Source: Janibacter indicus (GTDB taxonomy: Bacteria; Actinomycetota; Actinomycetes; Actinomycetales; Dermatophilaceae). From it: 64,000 nt of DNA. The DNA lies in NCBI RefSeq assembly GCF_900176385.1, contig NZ_FWXN01000003.1:62001-126000 (forward strand), in the 5' to 3' direction. The notes beneath the pieces are model-generated. The model saw nothing but the letters and a program-made list of their open reading frames with translations, was not told the origin of the DNA and made no database searches. Numbering within the stretch: the stretch's first letter is position 1; each line of letters opens with the position of its first letter. The translations under genes and the position numbers were made by a program. Positions 8,546 through 16,080 of this stretch are shown here, in pieces.

Positions 8546-9075
8546 GCAACGACCGCAGCCTCGTCCCCGGGCTCGTCAAGGGCATGGCGACGACCGCCCG
8601 GCAGATGATGCGCCCGCCGCACACCGCCGAGTACCCCGACGTCGCACCGGAGCTGCCGGCCCGCTCCCGGGGCGTCATCGCCCTCGTCGAGAGCAACTGC
8701 ACCTCGTGCATGCTCTGCGCCCGCGAGTGCCCCGACTGGTGCATCCACATCGACTCGCACAAAGAAACCGTCGCGGAGGTCCCACCTGGTGGTGGGGGGC
8801 GCGCCCGTCAGCGCAATGTCCTCGACCGCTTCGACATCGACTTCTCGCTGTGCATGTACTGCGGCATCTGCATCGAGGTCTGCCCCTTCGACGCGCTCTT
8901 CTGGAGCCCGCAGTTCGAGTACGCCGAGACCGACATCCGCGACCTGCTCCACGACAAGGAGCGCCTCGGGCAGTGGGCCGCCGACGTGCCGGCACCGCCC
9001 GAGCTCGACCCGGGCGCCGCCGAGGCCCCCGAGGTGGCCGCCGCCAACAAGCCCGCCCGCAAGGGCCGCCGATGA
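8542..9075 (+). CDS. nuoI: NADH-quinone oxidoreductase subunit I
   Basis: A 177-residue ferredoxin-like peripheral subunit holding clusters N6a and N6b. Both 4Fe-4S motifs are intact: [12 protein letters not shown] (about residues 53-64) and [16 protein letters not shown] (about 100-115). The C-terminus has an Ala/Pro/Lys-rich tail after residue 145. Four-base overlaps join it to nuoH and nuoJ. In complexes lacking NuoEFG, NuoI is the likely entry point for electrons from reduced ferredoxin; that role here is inferred. Confidence 0.95.
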   Translation: MSNDRSLVPGLVKGMATTARQMMRPPHTAEYPDVAPELPARSRGVIALVESNCTSCMLCARECPDWCIHIDSHKETVAEVPPGGGGRARQRNVLDRFDIDFSLCMYCGICIEVCPFDALFWSPQFEYAETDIRDLLHDKERLGQWAADVPAPPELDPGAAEAPEVAAANKPARKGRR

Positions 9076-9578
9076 CCGGGCTCGACCTCGCCTTCGCCAC
9101 GACCGGGCTGATCACCGCGGCCGCCGCTGCGCTCGCGGTGACCACCCGTCAGGTCGTCCACGCGGCGCTGTGGCTCGTCGTCGCCCTCCTCGGTCTCGCC
9201 GGGTGCTACCTCGTGCTCGGCGCCGAGCTCGTCGCGCTCGTGCAGGTGCTCGTCTACGTCGGCGCGGTCGTCGTCCTCGTCATCGTCGCGCTCATGCTGA
9301 CCCGCGCCCCGATCGGGCGCCGCACCGAGCACTCGACCAGCCGCGCCCATCGGGCGCTCGCGGCCCTCGTCGGCGCCGGCACCGGCGGGCTCGTCGCGGC
9401 CGTGCTGCTGCCGACCGCGACCCGCACGCAGGTGCGCCCGGGAGGGAGCGAGGAGCTGGCCCGCCAGATCTTCTCCACGTGGGTGTGGCCCTTCGAGCTG
9501 CTCTCGCTGCTGCTGCTCGCCGCCCTCGTCGGGGCCTTCGCCGTCTCCGGGCTGACGTCCGACCGGGAGGAGCGATGA
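9072..9578 (+). CDS. nuoJ: NADH-quinone oxidoreductase subunit J
   Basis: A 168-residue membrane subunit with about five hydrophobic segments. The conserved third helix is recognisable as [22 protein letters not shown] (residues 56-77), the segment known for a pi-bulge in complex I. It is one of the central proton-path subunits with NuoA, NuoK and NuoH. ATGA overlaps bind it to nuoI and nuoK. Confidence 0.93.
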   Translation: MTGLDLAFATTGLITAAAAALAVTTRQVVHAALWLVVALLGLAGCYLVLGAELVALVQVLVYVGAVVVLVIVALMLTRAPIGRRTEHSTSRAHRALAALVGAGTGGLVAAVLLPTATRTQVRPGGSEELARQIFSTWVWPFELLSLLLLAALVGAFAVSGLTSDREER

Positions 9579-9874
9579 TCCACTCCGCCGGCCCCTACGT
9601 GCTCGCCAGCGTCCTCGTCGCGCTCGGCCTCTACGGCGTGCTCGCCCGCCGCAATGCCGTGCTCGTCCTCGTCGGTGCCGAGCTCCTCCTCGCCGGCGGC
9701 GGACTGCTCCTCGTCACCGCCGGGGCCCTCGGCCCCGACCCGAGCTGGTCCGGGCAGGTGCTCACCCTCTTCGTCATCACCATCGCGGCGGCCGAGGTCG
9801 TCGTGGCGCTCGCCGTGATCGTCGCCGCCTACCGGCGACGCGGCCACATCGACCTCGCCGAGGACGCCGAGTGA
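9575..9874 (+). CDS. nuoK: NADH-quinone oxidoreductase subunit K
   Basis: A 99-residue protein with three membrane helices, the standard NuoK size. The essential membrane glutamates are visible: GAELLLAGGGLLL in helix 2 (near residue 35) and AAAEVVVALAVIV in helix 3 (near residue 72). It belongs to the antiporter-like (MrpC-related) part of the proton path. It overlaps nuoJ by four bases. Confidence 0.93.
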   Translation: MIHSAGPYVLASVLVALGLYGVLARRNAVLVLVGAELLLAGGGLLLVTAGALGPDPSWSGQVLTLFVITIAAAEVVVALAVIVAAYRRRGHIDLAEDAE

Positions 9875-11718
9875 TGGCCTGGTCCCTCGTCGCCCTGCCC
9901 TGCGCCGCGGCGGTCCTGATCCTCCTCGTCGCCCGCAGCGGCCCGCTCGCCGCGCTCACCGGGGTCGCCGGGGCGGTCGCGACGCTCGTGCTGTCGGTCA
10001 TCGCACTCGCCGGCGCACCCACCGGGGTGAGCGGTGCCCCCTTCGCCGAGGAGCTCGCCAGCGGACCCGGGCTGGTCATGGGCGACCTCGACCTGCCGCT
10101 CGCCGTCGCCCTGTCACCGACGAGTGCCTTCCTCGTCCTCGTCGTCACCCTCGTCACCGCGCTCGTGCAGACCTATGCGGCCTGGTACCTCGCCGACGAC
10201 GACCGGCGCGGGGTCTTCCACGCCACCGTGGCGCTCTTCAGCGCGGCGATGGTCCTCGTCGTCCTCTCCGCCGACCTGTTGCTCACCGTCGTCGGGTGGG
10301 AGGTCATGGGCTGGTGCTCCTACCTGCTCATCGGGCACTGGTCCCGCCGACCGCAGCCGCGGCGGGCGGCGCACGCGGCCTTCATGGTCACCCGGGTGGC
10401 CGACGTCGGGCTGCTCCTCGGCACCGCGGTCCTCGTCGCCGGTGCCGGCACGAGCGCGCGAGCCGAGGTCATCGACCACTGGACCTCCGCCGCGGCCGAC
10501 CCGGGCACCAGGTCGATCGCCCTCGTGCTCGTCGTCATCGGTGTGCTCGGCAAGTCCGCGCAGCTGCCCTTCCACCACTGGCTCCTCGACGCGATGGAGG
10601 GCCCCACCCCTGCCTCCGCCCTCATCCACGCCGCGACGATGGTCGCCGCGGGCACGGTCGTGCTGACCCAGCTGCTGCCGGTGCTCCTGCTCTCCGACCC
10701 CGCCCGCACCCTCCTCGGGCTGTCAGTCGCCGTGACGATGCTCCTCGCGGCCGTGTGCGCGCTCGTCGAGCCCGACCTCAAGCGGCTGCTCGCCTGGTCG
10801 ACGATCAGCCAGGTCGGCGTCATGCTCGCGCCCCTCGCCGCGGCCGGGTCCGGACCCGCCTCGGGAGCCGCGCTCGGGCACCTCTACGGCCACGCCATCT
10901 TCAAGGCGCTGCTCTTCCTCACCGTCGGCTGGCTCGCGAGCACCCGCGGCTCGACCGCCGCGAGCGCGCTCGCCGGCAGCGGCCGCGCCCACCCGGTCGC
11001 CCTCGGCGCGTGGGCCGCCGGTCTCGTCTCGCTCGCCGGCATCCCGCTCGTCCTCGGCGGCCTCACCAAGGAGCACGTCGTCGCCGCGGTCGGCGAGGGC
11101 GTGGGGGAGCGGGGCCCGGTCGCCGGACTGGTCCTGGTCTCCCTGCTCACCACGGCCGTGGTGACCGCCGCCTACGCCACCCGGGCCCTGCTCGTCGTCA
11201 CCCTCGGCGACGCGGGGCGGGTGCGCGAGCGGGCGGTCATGCCGACCGCCGTCGCCGCGATCCTCGTCGTCCTCGCGGTCGCGAGCGTCCTCGGCGGACT
11301 GGCCCTCGGCCCGCGCCTGCCCGATGCCGGGCACGTGCCGCTCGCGCTCTTCGTCGTCGTGCTCCTCCTCGTCCTCATCGGCATCGCCATCGGCTGGGGG
11401 CTGCACCACACCGGCTGGCAGCAGCGGCTCGTCGCCGGTGCCCCCGGGCGCCACGTCGGCAGCGGGCTCGGCGTCGACCGGGCCCAGCGCGCGCTCGTCG
11501 TGCGCCCGGTGACCGCGCTGGGCGAGCTCGTCGCCTTCCTCGACCGCGGTGTCGTCGACACCTATGCGCGCGCCGCGGCCTGGGGTGTCCTCGGGGCGAG
11601 CGGCCTGGGCACCGAGGCGCACCGCCGGGCCCGCCCGGCCAACGGCCTGGCCCTGCTCGGTGGCGGTGTGCTGCTCGTCGCCGTCGTCACCGGCCTCGTC
11701 CTGCTGGGGGACTCGTGA
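9874..11718 (+). CDS. nuoL: NADH-quinone oxidoreductase subunit L
   Basis: A 614-residue distal proton-pumping subunit with MrpA/antiporter homology. Hallmarks are VGWEVMGWCSYLLIGHW (about residues 140-156), KSAQLPFHHWLLDAMEGPTPASALIHAATMV (about 225-255) and the KRLLAWSTISQVG lysine helix. ATG 9874 overlaps the nuoK stop by one base; a GTG directly before it (9871) is an alternative start. The C-terminal lateral helix region is present, so the subunit looks complete. Confidence 0.95.
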   Translation: MAWSLVALPCAAAVLILLVARSGPLAALTGVAGAVATLVLSVIALAGAPTGVSGAPFAEELASGPGLVMGDLDLPLAVALSPTSAFLVLVVTLVTALVQTYAAWYLADDDRRGVFHATVALFSAAMVLVVLSADLLLTVVGWEVMGWCSYLLIGHWSRRPQPRRAAHAAFMVTRVADVGLLLGTAVLVAGAGTSARAEVIDHWTSAAADPGTRSIALVLVVIGVLGKSAQLPFHHWLLDAMEGPTPASALIHAATMVAAGTVVLTQLLPVLLLSDPARTLLGLSVAVTMLLAAVCALVEPDLKRLLAWSTISQVGVMLAPLAAAGSGPASGAALGHLYGHAIFKALLFLTVGWLASTRGSTAASALAGSGRAHPVALGAWAAGLVSLAGIPLVLGGLTKEHVVAAVGEGVGERGPVAGLVLVSLLTTAVVTAAYATRALLVVTLGDAGRVRERAVMPTAVAAILVVLAVASVLGGLALGPRLPDAGHVPLALFVVVLLLVLIGIAIGWGLHHTGWQQRLVAGAPGRHVGSGLGVDRAQRALVVRPVTALGELVAFLDRGVVDTYARAAAWGVLGASGLGTEAHRRARPANGLALLGGGVLLVAVVTGLVLLGDS

Positions 11719-13199
11719 TCGGCCTCGCCTGCGTCCTGCCGCTGCTCGTCGGTGCCGTCCTCCTCGGCGCCGGCACCGAGCTGTCCGGGCGCGTCGCCTC
11801 CCGCGTCGGACTCGCCGGGTCGCTCGTCACCGCGGCGCTCGTCGCCGTCGCGTGGGGCAGCGGCGCCGTGATCGACATCCCGTGGCTGCCCGCCCTCGAC
11901 CTGAGGGTCCACCTCGCCCTCGACGGCATCAGCGGCCCGCTCGCGCTCCTCGCCGCCGGCGTCACCGCCGCGGCCTGCTCGACCGTGCTCGCCGACACCC
12001 CACGAGGGGGCAGCGCGGCGACCTTCGTCGGTGCCCTGCTCATCACCCTCTCCGGTGCCGTGGGGACCTTCGCCGCCCGCGATGCGCTGCTCTTCGTCGT
12101 CGCCTTCGAGCTGGTCCTCGTGCCGATGTGGGTGCTCATCACCCGCTTCGGCGACGACCGTGACCCGGCCGCCCGTCGCGAGTCCGGGGCACGCTTCGTC
12201 CTCTACACCGGGCTCGGCTCCACCCTCATGCTCCTCGGGGTGCTGCTCCTCGTCTCCCGCGCCGGCACCGGCGACCTCGTCGCCCTCGGCGCCGGTCGCG
12301 GGCAGGGGCTCGGCACCGGGGTGCAGGTGACCGTCGCGGTGCTGCTCACCCTCGGCCTGGCGATCAAGGTCCCCGTGTGGCCTCTGCACTCCTGGCTGCC
12401 GATGGCCCACACGACGGCACCGACCGCCGGGTCGATGGTCCTGGCCGCCGTCCTGCTCAAGATGGGCACCTACGGTCTGGTCCGGCTGCCGCTCGCGACC
12501 GTGCCCGAGGGCTTCGCCCGGGTCGCGCCCGTCCTGGCCGTGTGCGGCGCCATCGGCATCGTCTGGGGCGGACTCGTCTGCCTCGTCGAGCGCGAGCTCA
12601 AGCGGCTCATCGCCTGGTCGTCGATCGCGCACATGGGCTTCGTCGCGCTGGCGCTGGCCACCGGCAGCGCGACCGGCGTCGCGGCCGCCCTCTACGCCAA
12701 CCTCGCCCACGGGGTGATCTCGGCCCTGCTCTTCCTCGTCGTCGGCGGACTCAAGCACCGCTGGGGCGACGACGACCTCGGCACGGCGCGGTCCCCCCTT
12801 CGCGAGCAGGCGCCGGTCACCGGGCTGCTGCTGCTCACCGGTCTGGCCGCCGGGCTCGGGCTGCCCGGGCTCGCGGGCTTCTGGGGCGAGATCGTCGCGG
12901 TCGTGGCCGCGCTGTCGCCGGCCGACGGGCGCCCGGTGCCGCTCTTCGTCGGCTGTGCCGTGGTCGCCGCCGTCGGAGCCGCCCTCGCCGCCGCCTACTC
13001 GCTGCGTGTCGCCCGGCTCGTCTGGCTCGGCGAGGGCAGCGACGACGCCGACCGGCCCGCGACGAGCCGAGCCGAGCTCGCCCGCAGCGAGCTCGTCCCC
13101 GGCGCGGTCCTCGCGCTGGTCGTCGTCGCCCTCGGCGTCGCCCCCGGTCTCGTCCTCGCCGTGACCGATCCTGCTCTGGGCGCGGTGGTGACCCGATGA
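11715..13199 (+). CDS. nuoM: NADH-quinone oxidoreductase subunit M
   Basis: A 494-residue antiporter-like proton-pumping subunit. It starts at GTG 11715, which overlaps the nuoL stop by four bases. Signatures are FELVLVPMWVLI with the conserved Glu, KVPVWPLHSWLPMAHTTAPTAGSMVLAAVLLKMGTYG, and KRLIAWSSIAHMGFV. About 14 hydrophobic segments are expected. Complete, with no frameshift. Confidence 0.95.
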   Translation: MIGLACVLPLLVGAVLLGAGTELSGRVASRVGLAGSLVTAALVAVAWGSGAVIDIPWLPALDLRVHLALDGISGPLALLAAGVTAAACSTVLADTPRGGSAATFVGALLITLSGAVGTFAARDALLFVVAFELVLVPMWVLITRFGDDRDPAARRESGARFVLYTGLGSTLMLLGVLLLVSRAGTGDLVALGAGRGQGLGTGVQVTVAVLLTLGLAIKVPVWPLHSWLPMAHTTAPTAGSMVLAAVLLKMGTYGLVRLPLATVPEGFARVAPVLAVCGAIGIVWGGLVCLVERELKRLIAWSSIAHMGFVALALATGSATGVAAALYANLAHGVISALLFLVVGGLKHRWGDDDLGTARSPLREQAPVTGLLLLTGLAAGLGLPGLAGFWGEIVAVVAALSPADGRPVPLFVGCAVVAAVGAALAAAYSLRVARLVWLGEGSDDADRPATSRAELARSELVPGAVLALVVVALGVAPGLVLAVTDPALGAVVTR

Positions 13200-14692
13200 G
13201 CGCGCCGCAGCTCGACGTCGCCGTCGCCGCGCCCGTCCTCGCGCCCGCGCTCGGGGCGATCGCCGTCCTGGCGGTCGACGTCGTGGCCCCCCGTCGGCGG
13301 CTGCCGGCGCCACTGCTCGCCGCGCTCGTGCTCCTGCTCTCCCTCGCCTCGGCGATCTGGCTGCGGGTGCGGGCGTCCGGTGGTGGTGAGGTCTCCACCC
13401 TGTGCCAGCCCGGCGACCCAGCCCTCGCGGTCACCGCGCCGCCCGGGATGGTGGCCAGCGAGTGCCTGCTGCGCGTCAGCCAGACCGGGGCGCTGCTGCA
13501 GGCCTTGGCCGCCGCGGCCGGGCTGGTCGTCCTCGTCCTGCTCGCGCGCGAGCGCGGCGTGCCCTCGCAGGACGCCGACCGGACGCACCGGCCCGACCCG
13601 GGGGTCGAGGTGGCGCTGCTCCTTGCGACCGTGACCGGCGCCAGCGCCGTCGCGGTGGCCCACGACCTCGGCACCTGGCTCGTCGGTCTCGAGCTGGCCA
13701 CCCTGCCGATCGTCGCGCTGGCGGTCCTGCGCGGCGGCCGCGACAGCGGCGCGATGCAGCTCGTGACGACCTCGGTGGTCTCCTTCGCCGTCGCGGTCCT
13801 CGGGTGCGGTTTGTGGGTCACCGCGACCGGCAGCCTGCGCCTCGGTGGGGTCGCCTCCTGGGCCGCGGGCCAGGACGACGGCTCCCGCGCGATCCTCACG
13901 CTCGGGGTCGTCATGCTCCTCGCAGCGGTCGGCTTCAAGCTCTCGCTCGTGCCCTTCCACGCCTGGGCCCCCGCGACCTACCCACGGGCCGGGCTCGAGG
14001 TGACGATGCTCCTCGCCGGCGTCTCCACCGTCGCGGCCGCGGCCGCGCTCGTCGCCGTCGCCGACGGTGCGGCCAGCGTGCGCGATGCCGCGATCCCCGC
14101 CTTCGGCGTCCTCGCCGTGGTCTCGATGATCGGCGGCGCCGTGCTCGCGCTCGGGGCGCAGGACCCCCTTCGGCTCATCGCGTGGTCCGGCGTCACCCAG
14201 GGCGGGTGGGTCCTCGCCCCGCTCGTGGCCGGCGACACCGCGGCCGCCGTCGGCTACCTCGCCGTCTACGTCGTCGCGGTCGTCGCCGCGCTCGCCGTCG
14301 TCGCGGCGCTGTCCACCGACGGGGCCCGTCGCCTCGAGGACGACCGAGGTCTGCTGCGCCGTCGGCCCGTGCACGCCGCGGTGCTCACCCTCGCGCTGCT
14401 GACCCTCGCCGGGCTGCCTCCGGGGGTCGCCGGGCTCCTGGCCAAGGTGCTCGCGCTGCGCCCGCTCGCCGAGGGCGGCCTGTGGTGGGTGGCGCTGCCG
14501 GCCGTCGTCGCCGCCGTCATCGGGCTGGCGGTCTACCTGCGGTGGGTCGCCCTGATCCTCCTGCCGCCGCAGGTGGCCACTCCTCCCGAGCGCACCGAGC
14601 GGGCGGCGAGCGCCCTGGCCGTCATCGCCGGCCTGGTCCTGCTCGCCGCGACCGTCTTTCCTGTGATGTTGCTGGGAACGGGAACGCCGTGA
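13196..14692 (+). CDS. nuoN: NADH-quinone oxidoreductase subunit N
   Basis: A 498-residue antiporter-like subunit and the last gene of the operon. It carries DLGTWLVGLELATLPI, the FKLSLVPFHAWAPATYPRAGLEVTMLL stretch and RLIAWSGVTQGGWVLAPL. A poorly conserved loop near residues 60-90 contains two cysteines (STLCQPGDP and SECLL). It overlaps nuoM by ATGA. The gene is followed 24 bases later by htpX on the same strand. Confidence 0.95.
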   Translation: MSAPQLDVAVAAPVLAPALGAIAVLAVDVVAPRRRLPAPLLAALVLLLSLASAIWLRVRASGGGEVSTLCQPGDPALAVTAPPGMVASECLLRVSQTGALLQALAAAAGLVVLVLLARERGVPSQDADRTHRPDPGVEVALLLATVTGASAVAVAHDLGTWLVGLELATLPIVALAVLRGGRDSGAMQLVTTSVVSFAVAVLGCGLWVTATGSLRLGGVASWAAGQDDGSRAILTLGVVMLLAAVGFKLSLVPFHAWAPATYPRAGLEVTMLLAGVSTVAAAAALVAVADGAASVRDAAIPAFGVLAVVSMIGGAVLALGAQDPLRLIAWSGVTQGGWVLAPLVAGDTAAAVGYLAVYVVAVVAALAVVAALSTDGARRLEDDRGLLRRRPVHAAVLTLALLTLAGLPPGVAGLLAKVLALRPLAEGGLWWVALPAVVAAVIGLAVYLRWVALILLPPQVATPPERTERAASALAVIAGLVLLAATVFPVMLLGTGTP

Positions 14693-14716
14693 CCCCCTCC
14701 CGGCGTTGGTCCTGAC

Positions 14717-15568
14717 ATGCACAACCACTTCAACGGGCTGAAGACCGCCGCGCTCTTCGGCGGCATCATCGGTCTGCTCGTCCTCGTCGGCTACGGCATC
14801 GGCGGGGCCCGCTACGTGTGGGTCTTCGCCCTGGTGGGGGTGGGCATGACGGCCTACTCCTACTGGAACTCCGACAAGCTGGCGATCCGCTCGATGCGGG
14901 CCCAGCCGGCCGACCCGCAGCAGTACCCGCAGATGTACCGCATCGTGCAGGAGCTGAGCCAGCGCGCCGGCCAGCCGATGCCGCGCCTGTACGTCAGCCC
15001 GACGGCGGCGCCCAATGCCTTCGCGACCGGACGCAACCCGGCCAATGCCGCGGTGTGCTGCACCGAGGGCATCCTGCAGATCCTCGACGAGCGGGAGCTG
15101 CGCGGCGTCCTGGGCCACGAGCTCATGCACGTCTACAACCGCGACATCCTCACCGGCTCGATCGCCGCGGCCATCGCCGGCGTCATCTCCTCGGTCGCGT
15201 CGATCGCGCTGTGGTTCGGCGACCGCGACCGCAACCCCATCGCCGCGATCGCCATCGCCCTGCTCGCGCCGATCGCCGCGATGGTCATCCAGATGTCGAT
15301 CTCGCGCACCCGCGAGTACGACGCCGACGAGGACGGCGCCGCGCTCACCGGAGACCCGCTGGCCCTCGCCTCGGCGCTGCGCAAGCTCGAGCGCGGGGTC
15401 CAGGCGGCACCGCTCGAGCCGACGCCCCAGGTGCAAAATGCCAGCCACATGATGATCGCCAACCCCTTCCGGGCGGCCGACGTCTCCAAGCTGCTGTCGA
15501 CGCACCCGCCGATGGCCGAGCGGATCGCCCGGCTCGAGGGCATGGCCGGGGGACACCACCTGCGGTGA
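14717..15568 (+). CDS. htpX: M48 zinc metalloprotease HtpX
   Basis: A 283-residue inner-membrane protease for misfolded membrane proteins. Two N-terminal membrane helices (about residues 12-48) are followed by the catalytic motif [13 protein letters not shown] (HExxH near residue 135), two more hydrophobic helices (about 150-198) and the third zinc ligand in [13 protein letters not shown]. The C-terminal [15 protein letters not shown] is the standard M48 ending. It lies downstream of nuoN and converges with the iorA-type gene 25 bases on. Confidence 0.93.
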   Translation: MHNHFNGLKTAALFGGIIGLLVLVGYGIGGARYVWVFALVGVGMTAYSYWNSDKLAIRSMRAQPADPQQYPQMYRIVQELSQRAGQPMPRLYVSPTAAPNAFATGRNPANAAVCCTEGILQILDERELRGVLGHELMHVYNRDILTGSIAAAIAGVISSVASIALWFGDRDRNPIAAIAIALLAPIAAMVIQMSISRTREYDADEDGAALTGDPLALASALRKLERGVQAAPLEPTPQVQNASHMMIANPFRAADVSKLLSTHPPMAERIARLEGMAGGHHLR

Positions 15569-15593
15569 CCCGCCGGGCGACGCGACGGGAGGG

Positions 15594-16070
15594 TCACATG
15601 CGCTGCGCGCCGTCCTTGATCGCCTCGCGGATGCGCGGGTAGGTCCCGCACCGGCAGACATTGCGGATCGTGTCGAGGTCGGCCTCGGTGACCGCGCGGC
15701 CCTCACGCTGGACCTTGCGCACGAGGGCGACCGCGGCCATGATCTGGCCCGGCTGGCAGTAGCCGCACTGCGCCACGTCGTGCTCGATCCAGGCCTCCTG
15801 CATGGGGTGCAGGTCGCCGTCGACGGTGTCGGCGAGTCCCTCGATCGTCGTGACCTCGTCGGTCTCCTTGATCTGGTCGACCGGGACGGCGCAGGGGTTG
15901 AAGGCCTTGCCGTTGATGTGCGACGTGCACGCCTTGCAGACGTTGATCCCGCAGCCGTACTTGGGGCCGGTCACCCCGAGCACGTCCCGCAGGACCCACA
16001 GCAGACGCACGCCGGGCTCGACGTCGACGGTGACCTTCTCGCCGTTGAGGACGAAGGTGTGACTGGGCAA
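15594..16070 (-). CDS. (2Fe-2S)-binding subunit of an isoquinoline 1-oxidoreductase-type molybdenum hydroxylase
   Basis: A 158-residue small subunit carrying two 2Fe-2S clusters. The N-terminal plant-type site reads GCGINVCKACTSHINGKAFNPC; the C-terminal domain has CGYCQPGQIMAAV and CRCGTYPRIREAI. The start is an unusual TTG at 16070, chosen because GAGGAG lies just upstream and no ATG or GTG is available before the conserved MPSHTFVLNGEKV-like beginning. It follows the large subunit by ten bases. It relays electrons from the Mo centre to an outside acceptor. Confidence 0.9.
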   Translation of the reverse strand: MPSHTFVLNGEKVTVDVEPGVRLLWVLRDVLGVTGPKYGCGINVCKACTSHINGKAFNPCAVPVDQIKETDEVTTIEGLADTVDGDLHPMQEAWIEHDVAQCGYCQPGQIMAAVALVRKVQREGRAVTEADLDTIRNVCRCGTYPRIREAIKDGAQRM

Positions 16071-16080
16071 GGCGGGCTCC

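Noticed and set aside
14684-14708. AACGCCG...CGGCGTT hairpin as terminator of the nuo operon
   Set aside because: Only seven base pairs with a long loop and overlapping the nuoN stop; too weak to call.
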